Below, in pieces: positions 44,801-55,937 of a stretch of DNA of 64,000 nt. The DNA is from Platanthera guangdongensis (lineage: Eukaryota > Streptophyta > Magnoliopsida > Asparagales > Orchidaceae). The DNA is taken from assembly GCA_039583875.1 (NCBI GenBank), contig CM077164.1, forward strand, positions 65,565,628 through 65,629,627, given 5' to 3'. Below the pieces are notes generated by a model. It saw nothing but the letters and a program-made list of their open reading frames with translations, was not told the origin of the DNA and searched no databases. Positions within the stretch are counted from its first letter, which is position 1. Each line of letters opens with the position of its first letter. Made by a program: the position numbers and the translations under genes.

Positions 44801-44952
44801 CCCGTCCGGTGCCCCTCATCTTCAACCATCTAACTCCCGTCTACGCTTTTAGGTAACCACCCCCTCACCCTTACTTGGACTTGATTACTAGTGTCGCATC
44901 CTTTTTGATTTTTGATTAAGCGTAGAGTAGGACTTTTCTCCCTAGATTTACG

Positions 44953-47265
44953 ATGGCTCCAAGGACAATTGTTGGGCTGGTCACCGGATGCGAGCTGGTT
45001 CGCACAGGGTTCTCTCATGCCTCAGATGAATTCAGGAACATCATCCTTATGCTAGAGGAGGCTGGACTCTCATTCGTCCTAGAGCATCCCTGTAAAATCC
45101 TGGACAAGAAGGTGCAGGAGTTCTTTGCAACCGCAAAACTCCAGAATGACGATTCTCTTATCAAAAGCGAGGTAGCCGGGGCAAAGATCAAGATGTCTGC
45201 CAGCAAGCTGACCCGCTTCCTGCAGCTCTCTAGCTCGGAGCATGAGGACTATCTTGAGGAAGAAGACAAAACCCGGACTCTATTATTCTGTGGACTCCCT
45301 CGAGGAACACGGTCAATAAAGCGCAAGGATATGAATGAAGAAGGGAAGCTTCTGTCAGACATAATCGAAAAAGTACTCATCTGCAAGCCAGGCTCTCATG
45401 ACCATATCTCTGGGGACATGTTCAAGATACTGGTGTCAATTGTCTGCCGGAAAAGTTTCAACTGGGGGGATTTGCTGTTTGAGAAGATAAAGGCCACCCT
45501 GAGATCTCCGAGCTTTGGCCGAATCATAAGTCTGTATCTCAATCAGCTGAATGGAGACAAGTATGACATGAGCAATGGTGTTCCTCTACACTACTTGAAG
45601 AAAATGGACTCAAGTGTTTTTGATAGATGGGCGAGGCGAATTGGGCAGGCTGTCATGGAAGAACAACAGGAAGTATCTCCAGCAGTAATCCCCAGTGAAA
45701 TTCCTGATGCTTTGACTGCAGGAATTGAGGGGGAGTCTCTACCCACTGATGCTCACATCGTATCTGACATCTCCCAGATAGCCAGAGATGCGGTGGCAGA
45801 TATACAAGAAGACAGTGAAGCTGTGCCGGAGAATGAGGAGGCCCTGAACCGGAACGATCAAGGAGCCGAAGCTGATGTACAGGGGACTGCTGACCAAGAG
45901 TTGGAAGAGGATGCTGATGAAGATGATTTCATGGATGATGAAGGAGAGGATGATGGCAATGAGGGACAAGAAGCATTGGAGACTCAGGATCTCATTGAAC
46001 CTCCATCTGATAAGCACGCACCTGAAATCATTCCTGAAAACATTGGTGCACGAGTGGAGGGGGAGTCCGAGAAATCTGCAGATGCTGCAAGTATTCCTCC
46101 CTTAGAGGTTGTGCTCCTGTCCAGCTCTACAGGTGCATCTGATGAAGTGCAAGGCCAAGAAGTGCCTCCGGATCTTCCACTACGAGATAATCTAGCCACT
46201 CATACCGTGAATATCATTCACGGCATAGTAAATGACCTTAAAGCCTCCTTTGATAAAGCTCAGAATAAAATGCTGCAAAGGATTAAGAAGTCTGAAAATA
46301 TCATGCTCAAGAACATGGTGTAGATCAATCATAAACTTGACATGATGGACAAGAAATTTGAAGAAAAGTATACAGCGGCCGGCCAAGCGGTCACTCTTCT
46401 TATGGCCGGATTGAAAAAGAACACCGATACTCTTGCTGTAGTGAATCAGAATGCTCATGTTGTAGCAAACAACATTCAAAAGTTTGACGGTAATATGGTA
46501 ACCCTCAACGCCAATCAGCAGGCCTTGGTCACTGAATTCTCCAAGACTACCAAGCATATTGATGACTCACTGCACTCCTATGCAAACTCCATCGCAGTCG
46601 AAGCCAAAAAGGGGGAGAAGGAATACATAGCTAAGATGGCTGAGCTTCAAGAAATCATGATCACAAACTTCGAACAGTCAAACAAATATGTCTATGACAG
46701 CTGCTGGTGGATGCTCCAACAGGCGTTAGGCATCGATTTGAATCCTGCAGGTATTCATGCTCCTAAGACTACTACGGCTGCTGCGGGAGTAAGTGCTGCT
46801 GAGGGAGTAAGTGCTGTAGATGTTCCCATGAGTGAAGCTGATGCTAGGGCTATTTCTAAAGCAAAACTGATGAGCATGTTTGACCAAGAGGCCCTAGCAA
46901 AAGCCAGGGGCAAGATAAAAGCTCAAGAAGGGACCTCCAAGGAGACACAAGCTGAAAAGAGAATTCGACTGAGTGAGGAGGAAGTAAGAAATGAAAAGTG
47001 GAGTCCAGTTTCAAATAATATCATCTTGGACACCTTCTGGCTACAGGAAAAAGGAGAAATCAATCGAAACGAAGTATACAGCCAGTATGAGTGGGAAATG
47101 CACAAGACGTATGAAGCGAAACAAAACATCTTCTTCAGGACCAACACGACGGCAGATAAAGCTCCTCCTCCCAGATATTATCCGAAGCCCAAAGAGTATA
47201 TGGAGAGGCAAAGAAAGAAGTATTTGGCGCAAAAACTCAAGGATGACTTAGCCAAAGTAAAATAG
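44953..47265 (+). pseudogene. Copia C large 3' ORF (771 codons, one in-frame TAG)
   Basis: The ATG at 44953 (MAPRTIVGLVTGCELVRTGF) is chosen because copia B's 3' ORF starts at the homologous MAPR. One TAG at 46321 interrupts an otherwise open frame to 47265. Residues 1-240 form a globular domain conserved with copia B (KVQEFFATAKL, GKLLSDIIEKVLICKPGSHD, FGRIISLYLNQLNGDKYDMS, VFDRWARRIGQ) and resembling the domain labelled putative plant transposon protein. About 240-410 is acidic and low complexity (EDADEDDFMDDEGEDDGNEG). From about 420 a long coiled-coil-like segment spans the stop (SFDKAQNKMLQRIKKSENIM ... ANNIQKFDGN). The C-terminal 150 residues are Lys-rich (PKPKEYMERQRKKYLAQKLK). No signal peptide or membrane span, so an envelope role is unlikely; structural, RNA-binding or host-interaction roles are open. 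With one suppressible stop it may still be translated in part. Confidence 0.78.
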
Positions 47266-47503
47266 TCAAAACTTTATAGCTTGCCATTCTCTCTTAAGAA
47301 CGATTAATGGTTATTGTTATTATTTGAACAATCTTGAGATTATGTATATATACATATATATATATATGCATTTGAAATTATGAATGACTCAAGCCTTGAT
47401 TTGTCTGCCTATATTATCTTGTGCTGCATATTTAAATTCTGAATGCTGTTTATATTATTTGATGGGTGTTATTCATCTTAGCTAGTAGGGTTTTGGCTTC
47501 GTC

Positions 47504-47517
47504 AAATAGGGGGAGAT
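47504..47517 (+). other. Polypurine tract, copia C
   Basis: AAATAGGGGGAGAT directly before the 3' LTR. The same tract is seen, on the minus strand, beside the copia A LTR at 62982-62996. Confidence 0.88.
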
Positions 47518-49156
47518 TGTTGGGTATTGTATCCACAATTACCTGGATTTGAGGAAGCCACCTGTCAAGCTAAGATGAATTCACAATGTATTTGATGAAA
47601 CCTCTCAAGTTGTGCTTATAGTTATTCCACGCTAAGTGCACACCAATGTCAGGGTGCAGTAGGTCAATATACACGGGTCTGCACGACGTAATCCCTCGTT
47701 GAGCAGATCAGTGTGTTGGCCTACGTGTACTCTCTCTATTGGAGTGCACTTACTTTCAAGTACAGGGCCTTGTTTATACAAGAGCAGACAAGGAGCAAGG
47801 ATGGGTCAAGGAGCAGCTCTTGGGTGGAAAGACGAAAATTCGTCTAAGTGTAATTCGACGAGAATCACCAAGTGATTCTCGCCGATTCGGCGAGAATCAC
47901 TAGTGATTCTCGCCGAATCGTCGAAAATCATTAGTGATTCTCGCTGACTCTATCCGACTACCTCAAAACGGTGCCAAGTAAGATTCGGCGAGAATCACTA
48001 GTGATTCTCGCCGAACCCATCGTTGAGCAGATCATGAATACCAAGTTATATTCGTTGAGAATCAACAAGTGATTCGGCGAGAATCACTAGTGATTCTCGA
48101 CGAATCGTCGAGAATCACTAACTGATTCTCGCCGATTCGTCGAGAATCACCTGCGATTCTCATCGATTTTTACATGGCGTTTTCTCTGGAAGCTGCTGGA
48201 CCGGATTCTGCCGCTGGACTATGTTGAACCGGAACTAGGGTTTCCTTCAGGTGGGAGCCACAACTGTCACTTTGGAGTATACGTGTGTATAAATACACGG
48301 GTACAGTACAATCAGCGAAGAAGAAAAGAAAAACGCGAGCCGCGACGTGACCTAGATCGCCGTTTCCGCTCCGCCGCCGCCGCTATCGCTCGCGCCAAGT
48401 TGTTCGCCGGTTGATCGTGGTTTCGCCCAGATCCTCCTGCGACAGAAGCCTAGCTAAGCTCAGCGTCTCACGTGTCTAATCGGAGATCTCTTGTCTCTCG
48501 ATTTGTAGATCGGGAAAATCTTCCCCATCCGAATCGATCGAGACGATTGATCCTAGTGTGACCGTTGGTAGACCTAGCTAGCTTCGCTACGAAGTTTGGA
48601 TCTCTAAAGAACTGCAGCCGCACATCGTTGTTGCTGCCGATCCCGTGAACCTAGCCGCCGCCCATCTTGCCGCCGCCGGTTCCGGGGAGATCCTCTCCAA
48701 GAGAGATCTAGGGTTGTGGACTCTTTGTGGACTTCAAGAACACGTCGTCAACAAAGAGGGACACCTTTGTCTCCAAACGTAGTTTGTATCTTTTGTACAT
48801 TCTATTTTATTTTTGTTGTAAAGGAACGGTGGTTCCGTGTTGTAAAGGTTGGGTGCAACCCGTGTTGTGGGAGTGTTGACTCCTACGTGTGGAAGGGTTC
48901 CTTCCGATAGTGCAAGGATTGGATTTCAATCCTGTTGGTGAAGAGACCGAGTCGTCCCTTGTTGGGAGATAGGTCGAAGGGGGAAAGTGGATGTACCCAA
49001 GTCGGGGAACCACTATAAATAGCTTGTGTACTCTGTTGTGATGTGTTGTTTTATTTTCTTGTGCAGGTTCAATTTAAATTCCGCAAAAGCGATGCACGTC
49101 ACCTATTCCCCCCCCCCCCCCATAGGTGAACATAGTTGACACTAGGTGGACTTTCA
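47518..49156 (+). repeat. Copia C 3' LTR
   Basis: Near-identical to 40517-42168. It lacks a 10-bp stretch near 48302 and has 14 rather than 19 C at 49108-49121. Confidence 0.92.
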
Positions 49157-49161
49157 AAAAC

Positions 49162-50883
49162 AAACGCACACACTCGACAAGAAAGTAAAATACGCACACA
49201 CACACTCTACTGAATGAAATAAAAACAATGCGTCATTTAACTCTTAACGAGTGGGCGGAAATAAATGCGTACACATAAAAAATCGCAAAAAACTAAGTTA
49301 CCGAAAAATTAAAATAACTACATTTCTACCGCTAAAATGCGGTAGAAATGAATAAATATCTAAAATACCAATTAAAAGGAGCAAAAAGTTTTGCAAATAA
49401 ACGCAAAAATAGAAGTGCTCAGAAAATTAAAACAAATACATTTCTACCTCTAAAATGCGGTAGAAATGAATAAAAAAGGGCAGAAAAATTAAAGGATCAA
49501 AAGTTTAAAATGAAAATGAAAAAGCTCGAAAAACTAAAACAACTATAGTATCATTCCTACAACTTGATAAAAACGCTAAAAAAGTGTAAATAAAGTAAAA
49601 AAGAACGAAAAAGTTAAACAACCTAAACAAGAAAATCTAAATTAAAGAAAATTAAAAACCACTTTGAAAACATTTTTACGCATTTATAGGAATAAAATAA
49701 AAGCTACAAAATTCTAAATCTAACCAAATTAAGTTACAAAATGAAAATGAAAACATAAAAAGCATAAGTTATTCTCATACACGCACACACGCATATTAAA
49801 AGAACAAAAACTAAGTTAGAAAAAAGAAAAAAAGAATAAGATTGCATAAAGAGAAGACACATAGATGAAGTCCAAATTCATAGAAAGGGAGAAAAACTAC
49901 AAATTTTATTAATCTAAAAGGAGATTACAAAGCTAAAACCAAAAAGAAGAGGGGGAGAAAATCCCTTACATAGGCCTTGGAATCATCTAAGCAGTATTTC
50001 CCCTATACAAAATGGCCCAAAAAGTGGAACAGGATTACAAGCAGAAGGCTAGAAATTATAGACAAAAAATTTCACGGGACACGCCCTCGGACACGGGCGT
50101 GTTAGGGGGCGTGTCAGTACAATTCATGATTCGAGCCGGCGAATTGACGGCGTAGTTGACTTCGGGCTGGAAATGTGTCGGTCACGGAGCGGTCACGCCC
50201 CAGGTCCCGCGCGTGACTATGGGCGTGTCGGGGAGGTAGAACTGGGCGCGGGTTGCGTCGAAATGTCGACGCGCGGGTCTTATCGGCCAGTGGGAGGAGT
50301 ATACGCCCGTGTCGCATCTTGACACGAGTGTGTCGGGGAGGTGTCGACATTCATCGAGCGGAAAATGTCGAGTGCATTTTCATCGAGTCAGGTGGAGAAG
50401 TCACGCCCCAGGTCGTGGGCGTGACTCTGGGCGTGTCGGGTTGTTCAACGTTCATCGAGCGAAAAACATCGAGCTAGGAGCCTTGATCGTCGATCGGGAA
50501 TGACACGGGCGTGGTGGGTTTGCTAACACGGGCGTGTCCCGTTGGTCGACGAATGTCGAGTGCAAATCATCGAGCTTGGGTGACACGGGCTGGGGTCATG
50601 GGGCATGTCATTTGACATAGGCGTGACGTCGGGCGTGTCAAGCTTTTTTCATCAAAAATTGCTGAGTTCACGGAATTTGAACTGTCATGCCCTGATCACG
50701 GGGGTGACCAACAGTACACGGGCGTGTACTTGACTTTTTTGCAATTTTTCCTGAAAAATTCAGGAAACAAAAATAACTTAAGTTAGAACAAAAAAGAAGC
50801 AATTTATTAAAGAAACATATACAAAAATAAACTAAAACAACTTATTTATTGTACATAAATATAGGTATATTTACAATCCATCA
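49162..50883 (-). repeat. Tat-like LTR c, right part
   Basis: Continuation of LTR c after copia C, through the U3 palindromes (50080-50730) to the LTR sense start at 50866-50883. The two parts total 2974 bp, the same as LTR a within 20 bp. Confidence 0.88.
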
Positions 50884-53645
50884 AATACCCCCATACTTAA
50901 GCTTTTGCTATTCGAGATCAAAAGTTGGAGATGAACTTATAAGGAATTAAAGAAATCCTAAGTTTAGCTCCCTCTTGAATTAATTAAAGGTAAGATCAAA
51001 ATAAATATCCGATGTAATAGAGTTAAATCCTAATTTATGAAATGTAATAAATAGAGGAAGAGTTTCAAAAAGACTTATAGATAAAATAAATAGAAAGCAA
51101 AATTTTATTTTTGTTAGTTTAACAAAGATGGATTGAAATTATATAAAAAAACTTTAGCTTAAAAGAAGTTAAAGGAAATAATACAATTTAAAAATTATGC
51201 TCTCAAAAAATTATAAATTAATTCTTGAATCATTGAAATATGCTAAGTGGTTTGGTCGTTTATGAAGAGGGCTTGGATTTAGAGGCGAGGTAATTTTTTC
51301 TCGAACCTCTATATATTTTTTTCTTTTGAATAATTAGGAAAATGAAATCTTATTTTCCTAACATATAAATTTTTTCTTTCTTCATAAACAATAAATAACT
51401 CAATGTATATGTATAAGAGTAATGAATTTTATACTCTTACTCCGTAACATATAATTTTTTTAAATATTGTTTGTCCATGTTTACAAAACGAAATCTTATT
51501 CTCATTGACATAAGATCTTTTTAAGGGATAAAATATGGGTAAGCATGACAAGTGAGACATGAAAAAAAATAGAGGTGGGTTTATTTTTTTCAAAAAGAAA
51601 ACTAGATTTTAATAAAAAAGTTTTGAGAGCAACCTTTTTAAAACGAACGTTCCAATGTTTCTAAAAGCGAAAAGTAAAAATAATTGAAATCCATGCTTGT
51701 TATTTTCTAACATAAAACACGAGCTTCTATTTATAAAAATTAGAAGTGGTGGGGAAAAACGGGTTCCCTATTATAAGGAAAAGACATAAAAAAAATCTTT
51801 AAAACTTAACCCCAAACAATTAAATCTATCGAACTTTAATTAATAAACGAATAGTAAACAAAGAATAAGTAAAATTCAAATATAAATTAACTCGAAACTA
51901 GATTTTTGGAAAGCAAAAAGGGTTAAGATGTGGTATATTCAATTTTATTTGTTACATAATTTAATAAAATATTTTTGAATTTTTAGGGGTTTAATCATTT
52001 TTTTGGAATTTTGAGGTGATTATTATATATTTTTTTAACTTTTAGAGGTTTTTTATCTCTTTTTTATTATTATTATTATTTTTGAATTTTTAGAGTTACT
52101 CTCTTTTTTGGATTTTTGGTTTTTATCTTTTTAGGCTTTTTGGATTTTCAATTTTTTTGATTTTTTAGTTTTTTTATCAAATTATAAGAAGGGGGAGAGA
52201 AAGAAGTGTTATTTATAAAGAAGAGAGGGGGAAGAGAAACTTTTTTACAAAAATGTATAAAGTAAAAACTCGATGGCCCGCGAATAAACTCTTATTTAGG
52301 TGGTTGGTTCGATGAGTCGAACGCCACGGGCATCCTAAAAAATGAGCTTTTACAAAAAAGAAGAGAGCGGGGGGGGGGGGGGGGGGGGGTGGGGGGGTGG
52401 GAGAGAGATTTAGTTTTTTTTTTTAAAGAAGAAGAAGAGGAGGGGGGGGGGAAGAGAAAGAGTTTTTACAAAATTATTTTACAAATTAATGTAAACAAAA
52501 ATTTTTTTTTTTGATTTTTCTGTTTTATGATTCTTTTTAAAGTTTTTGATTGTTATAAAAAACAATGAAAATTTGTTTGAGGTTTTGATTTTTTTTCATT
52601 TTTTGTATTTTTTGCTAAGTACAGAATATAAAAAATGCAGAATAGGAAAACACCCACATACTTAAACCCAACATTGTCCCCAATGTTGCAATTTAAGTAT
52701 GTGGAACGAATAATTTAAAAAATAAAATATGTACAAAATTAAAAGAGAGGGTAGAAGGTTCCCTTAGACGAGTTTGGGGAGGCACATATGGAACCCTGTA
52801 TTATTTAGAAGGCAAAAATATAACAAAAAAAAATAAAATGAAAATATAAACTCCGCCTAAAGAGTGTGGGCGGTTGGGGATGGCAAGTGTAGGTGTGACT
52901 CGATTAGCTAACGTCTTAGCTTTAAGTGCGCGGACAGAAATGCGGACCCCGAACGCGCCCAAAAGAGTAAAGTGCGCCGACGTAAAATGAAACAAAATAA
53001 GTTAAAATAAGTTAAAATAAATATATACATTTTTAATAACAAAATAGATATATTTTTTTTTGTTATAGATTTTTTTGTTATATTTTTTGTGGTTTTTAAG
53101 TTTTTTAAGTTTATTTTTGTTTTCTTTTTTTGGATTTTTGAGGTATTTAGAGTTAGTTTTTTTGTTTTTTAGGTTTTAAGAGTTTTTCAGTTTTTAGGGT
53201 TTTAGTTAGTGTTATTTTTTTTGATTTTTTGGTTTGTAGTGTTTTTTTTTCATAAAAATAATGAAAATTTTTTAAGTTTTGTTTTTTTTTGTTTTTAGAT
53301 TTTTTTTCGATTTTTTTAGGTTTTTCAAGTTTTTAGTTTTATAGGTTTTTTAATTAATTTTTTTTGGAAACAACTCTATTTCATTTTTGTTTTTTTATAG
53401 ATAAATATATATGAAAATATAAGTATAAAATAAACTCATTTTTTTTCATTTTTTTTAAATTTCTTATTATTATTATATTATTATTATTATTGTGATTATT
53501 ATGATTATTATTATTATTAGTAGTAGTAATTTTTTGTTGGCCATTTTAAATTTTTGTTATATATATATATATATAGGTAAAATTAATAGATTTTCCGGGT
53601 TCAAAATAACGACTCGAAAAATCCCTGGCAGCGGCGCAAAAAACT
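50884..53645 (-). mobile_element. Tat-like interior c (non-coding, 2762 bp)
   Basis: Co-linear with interior a. Purine tract 50884-50903, GC islands 52268-52335 and 52866-52995, 45-nt hairpin 52657-52701, (TTA)n 53465-53520, long G run at about 52369-52397. Confidence 0.82.
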
Positions 53646-53971
53646 TGATTGATATTTTCGTATCGGGTCCGAAAACTTGATGCAGTTAAAACTCCAAAAA
53701 TTGGTGAGAATTCTCGCGGCGCCACGGTCGGTTTATTTAAGGAAAAAGGAGAATTTGGTTTTTATTTAGAAAATGGGGCGCGCTGATTTATTATTTTGGA
53801 TATAAAAAGAAGAGATCGAGTTTTAACGAAAGGAGGCAAGTGCACCTATCGCGTGTAGTACAGGATATTCCGGGGTGGAATATCGAGGTCGTATTATTCT
53901 CGGGGTCGGTTCGATTATTTCTACTCTTCCCTGGAGGGGACTATTATTTTACCGATAATTATCTTGTCGGG

Positions 53972-54047
<76 letters not shown>

Positions 54048-55937
54048 AAAAAAGTAAGACTGAAAATAGAATATGAAAGTAATAAAGTGGGAGGGGGAAG
54101 CCGATGATGAGCTTAGCGCGACGGAATTGAATAAAATTTGAACTAAAATAAACTTTTAATAAAAAGAGATCCTAAATTTCAAATTAATTGAGGCGGAGAC
54201 TTGGCCGTGGAGGTTCCACTAGAATGAGCTCACTTCTCTCTAGGACTATCGCTCATCTGAACGCTAAGACTATTCGACCGAACGTTAGTCCGACGAAGGA
54301 ATCCTCTTAACGCCTGCATTATGCTAAGAACCCCGCTATTGGGTGGGGAACCCAATCCGGTAGAGTTGGCACACCTCCTCTCGCTAAAATGCGGTGGAAA
54401 TGAAAAAAAAAAACTAAAATAACAATTAAACGGAGCAAAGAGTTTGGCAAATAAATGCAAAAGTAGAAGTGCTCGGAAAATTAAAACGAATACATTTCTA
54501 CCGCTAGAATGCGGTTGAAATGAATAAAAAGAGGACAGAAAAATTAAAGGAGCAAAAGTTTAAAATGAAAATGAAAATGCTAGAAAAATTAAAACAACTA
54601 TATTATCATTCCCATAACTTGATAAAAATGCTAAAAAAGTGTAAATAAAGTAAAAAAGAACGAAAAAGTTAAACAACCTAAACAAGAAAATCTAAGTTAA
54701 AGAACATTAAAAACCACTTTGAAAATATTTTTACGCATTTATAGGAATGAAATAAAAGCTATAAAATTCTAAATCTAACGAAATTAAGTTACGAAATGAA
54801 AATAAAAACATAAAAAGCACAAGTTATTCTCATACACGCACATACGCATATTAAAAGAACAAAAACTAAGTTAGAAAAAAGAAAAAAAGAATAAGATTGC
54901 ATAAAGAGAAGGCACATAGATGAAGTCCAAATCCATAGAAAAGGGAGAAAAACTACAAATTTTATTAACATAAAAGGAGATTACAAAGCTAAAACCAAAA
55001 AGGAGAGGGGGAGAAAATCCCTTACATAGGCCTTGGAATCATCTAAACAGCATTTTCCCTATACAAAATGGCCCAAAAAGTGGAACAGGATTACAAGGAG
55101 AAGGCTGGAATTTATAGACAAAAAATTTCATGGGACACGACCTCGGACACGGGCGTGTCAGTGGGTGTATCAGTACTATTCATGATTCGATCCAGCAAAT
55201 TGACGGCGTAGTTGACTTCGGGCTTGACACGTGTCGGTCACGCCCCAGGTCCCGGGCATGACTATGGGCGTGTCGGGGAGGTAGAACTGGGTGCCGGTTG
55301 CGTCGAAATGTCGTCGCGCGGGTCTTGTCAGCCAGGTGGAGGAGTACACGCCCGTATCGTATCTTGACATGGGCGTGTCGGGGAGATGTTGACATTCGTC
55401 GAGCGGAAAACATCGAGCGCATTTTTGTCGAGTCAGGTGGAGATGTCACGCCCCAGGTCACAGGCGTGACTCTGGGCGTGTCAGGTTGTTCGACGTTCGT
55501 CACGCGGAAAACGTCGAGCTAGGAGCCTTGATCGTCGTTCGGGAATGACACGGGCGTGGCGGGTTGGCTGACACGGGCGTGTCCCGTTGGTCGACGAACG
55601 TCGAGTGCAAATCGTCGAGCTTGCGTGACACGGGCTAGGGTCACGGGGCATGTAATTATACACGGGCGTGACGTCGGGCGTGTCAAGCTTTTTTCATCAA
55701 AAATTGCTGAGTTCACGGGATTTGAACTGTCATGCCATAGTCACGGGTGTGACCAACAGTACACGGGCGTGTACTTGACATTTTTACCATTTTTCCTGAA
55801 AAATTCAGGAAATAAAAATAACTTAAGTTAGAACAAAAAAGAAGCAATTTATTAAAGAAACATATAAAAAAATAACAAAAATAAACTAAAACAACTTATT
55901 TATTGTACATAAATATAGGTATATTTACAATTCATCA
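53646..55937 (-). repeat. Tat-like LTR d with internal deletion
   Basis: Co-linear with the other LTRs except for a loss of about 770 bp at 54383 (equivalent to about 35510-36280 of LTR b), where CACACCTCCTCTCG runs straight into CTAAAATGCGGT. An (AT)n expansion occupies 53973-54045. U3 block at 55130-55775. Confidence 0.85.
53973..54045. repeat. (AT)n microsatellite in Tat-like LTR d
   Basis: About 36 AT dinucleotides where the other LTR copies have only a short TATATA stretch. Confidence 0.95.

Larger units (their letters stand above)
40517..49156 (+). mobile_element. Complete copia family C element lacking pol (8640 bp)
   Basis: Two LTRs (1652 and 1639 bp), a methionine-type primer site, a purine tract and a perfect 5-bp duplication AAAAC (40512-40516 and 49157-49161). 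Interior order: gag, zinc knuckle, about 1 kb filler including a repeat block, one long 3' ORF. No protease, integrase, RT or RNaseH. By eye the two LTRs differ at roughly 30 sites plus one 10-bp indel and C-run length, under 2 percent, so this is the youngest insertion that can be dated here. It must have been mobilised by another element's polymerase. Confidence 0.9.

Noticed and set aside
44377..44856. Overlapping Ser/Pro/Arg-rich frames up to 159 residues
   Set aside because: They are the same repeat block read in three frames; the GC-rich repeat lacks stop codons by composition.
44953..47265. Envelope-like protein as in SIRE1
   Set aside because: No signal peptide, membrane span or cysteine-rich ectodomain; the protein is acidic, coiled-coil and basic-tailed.
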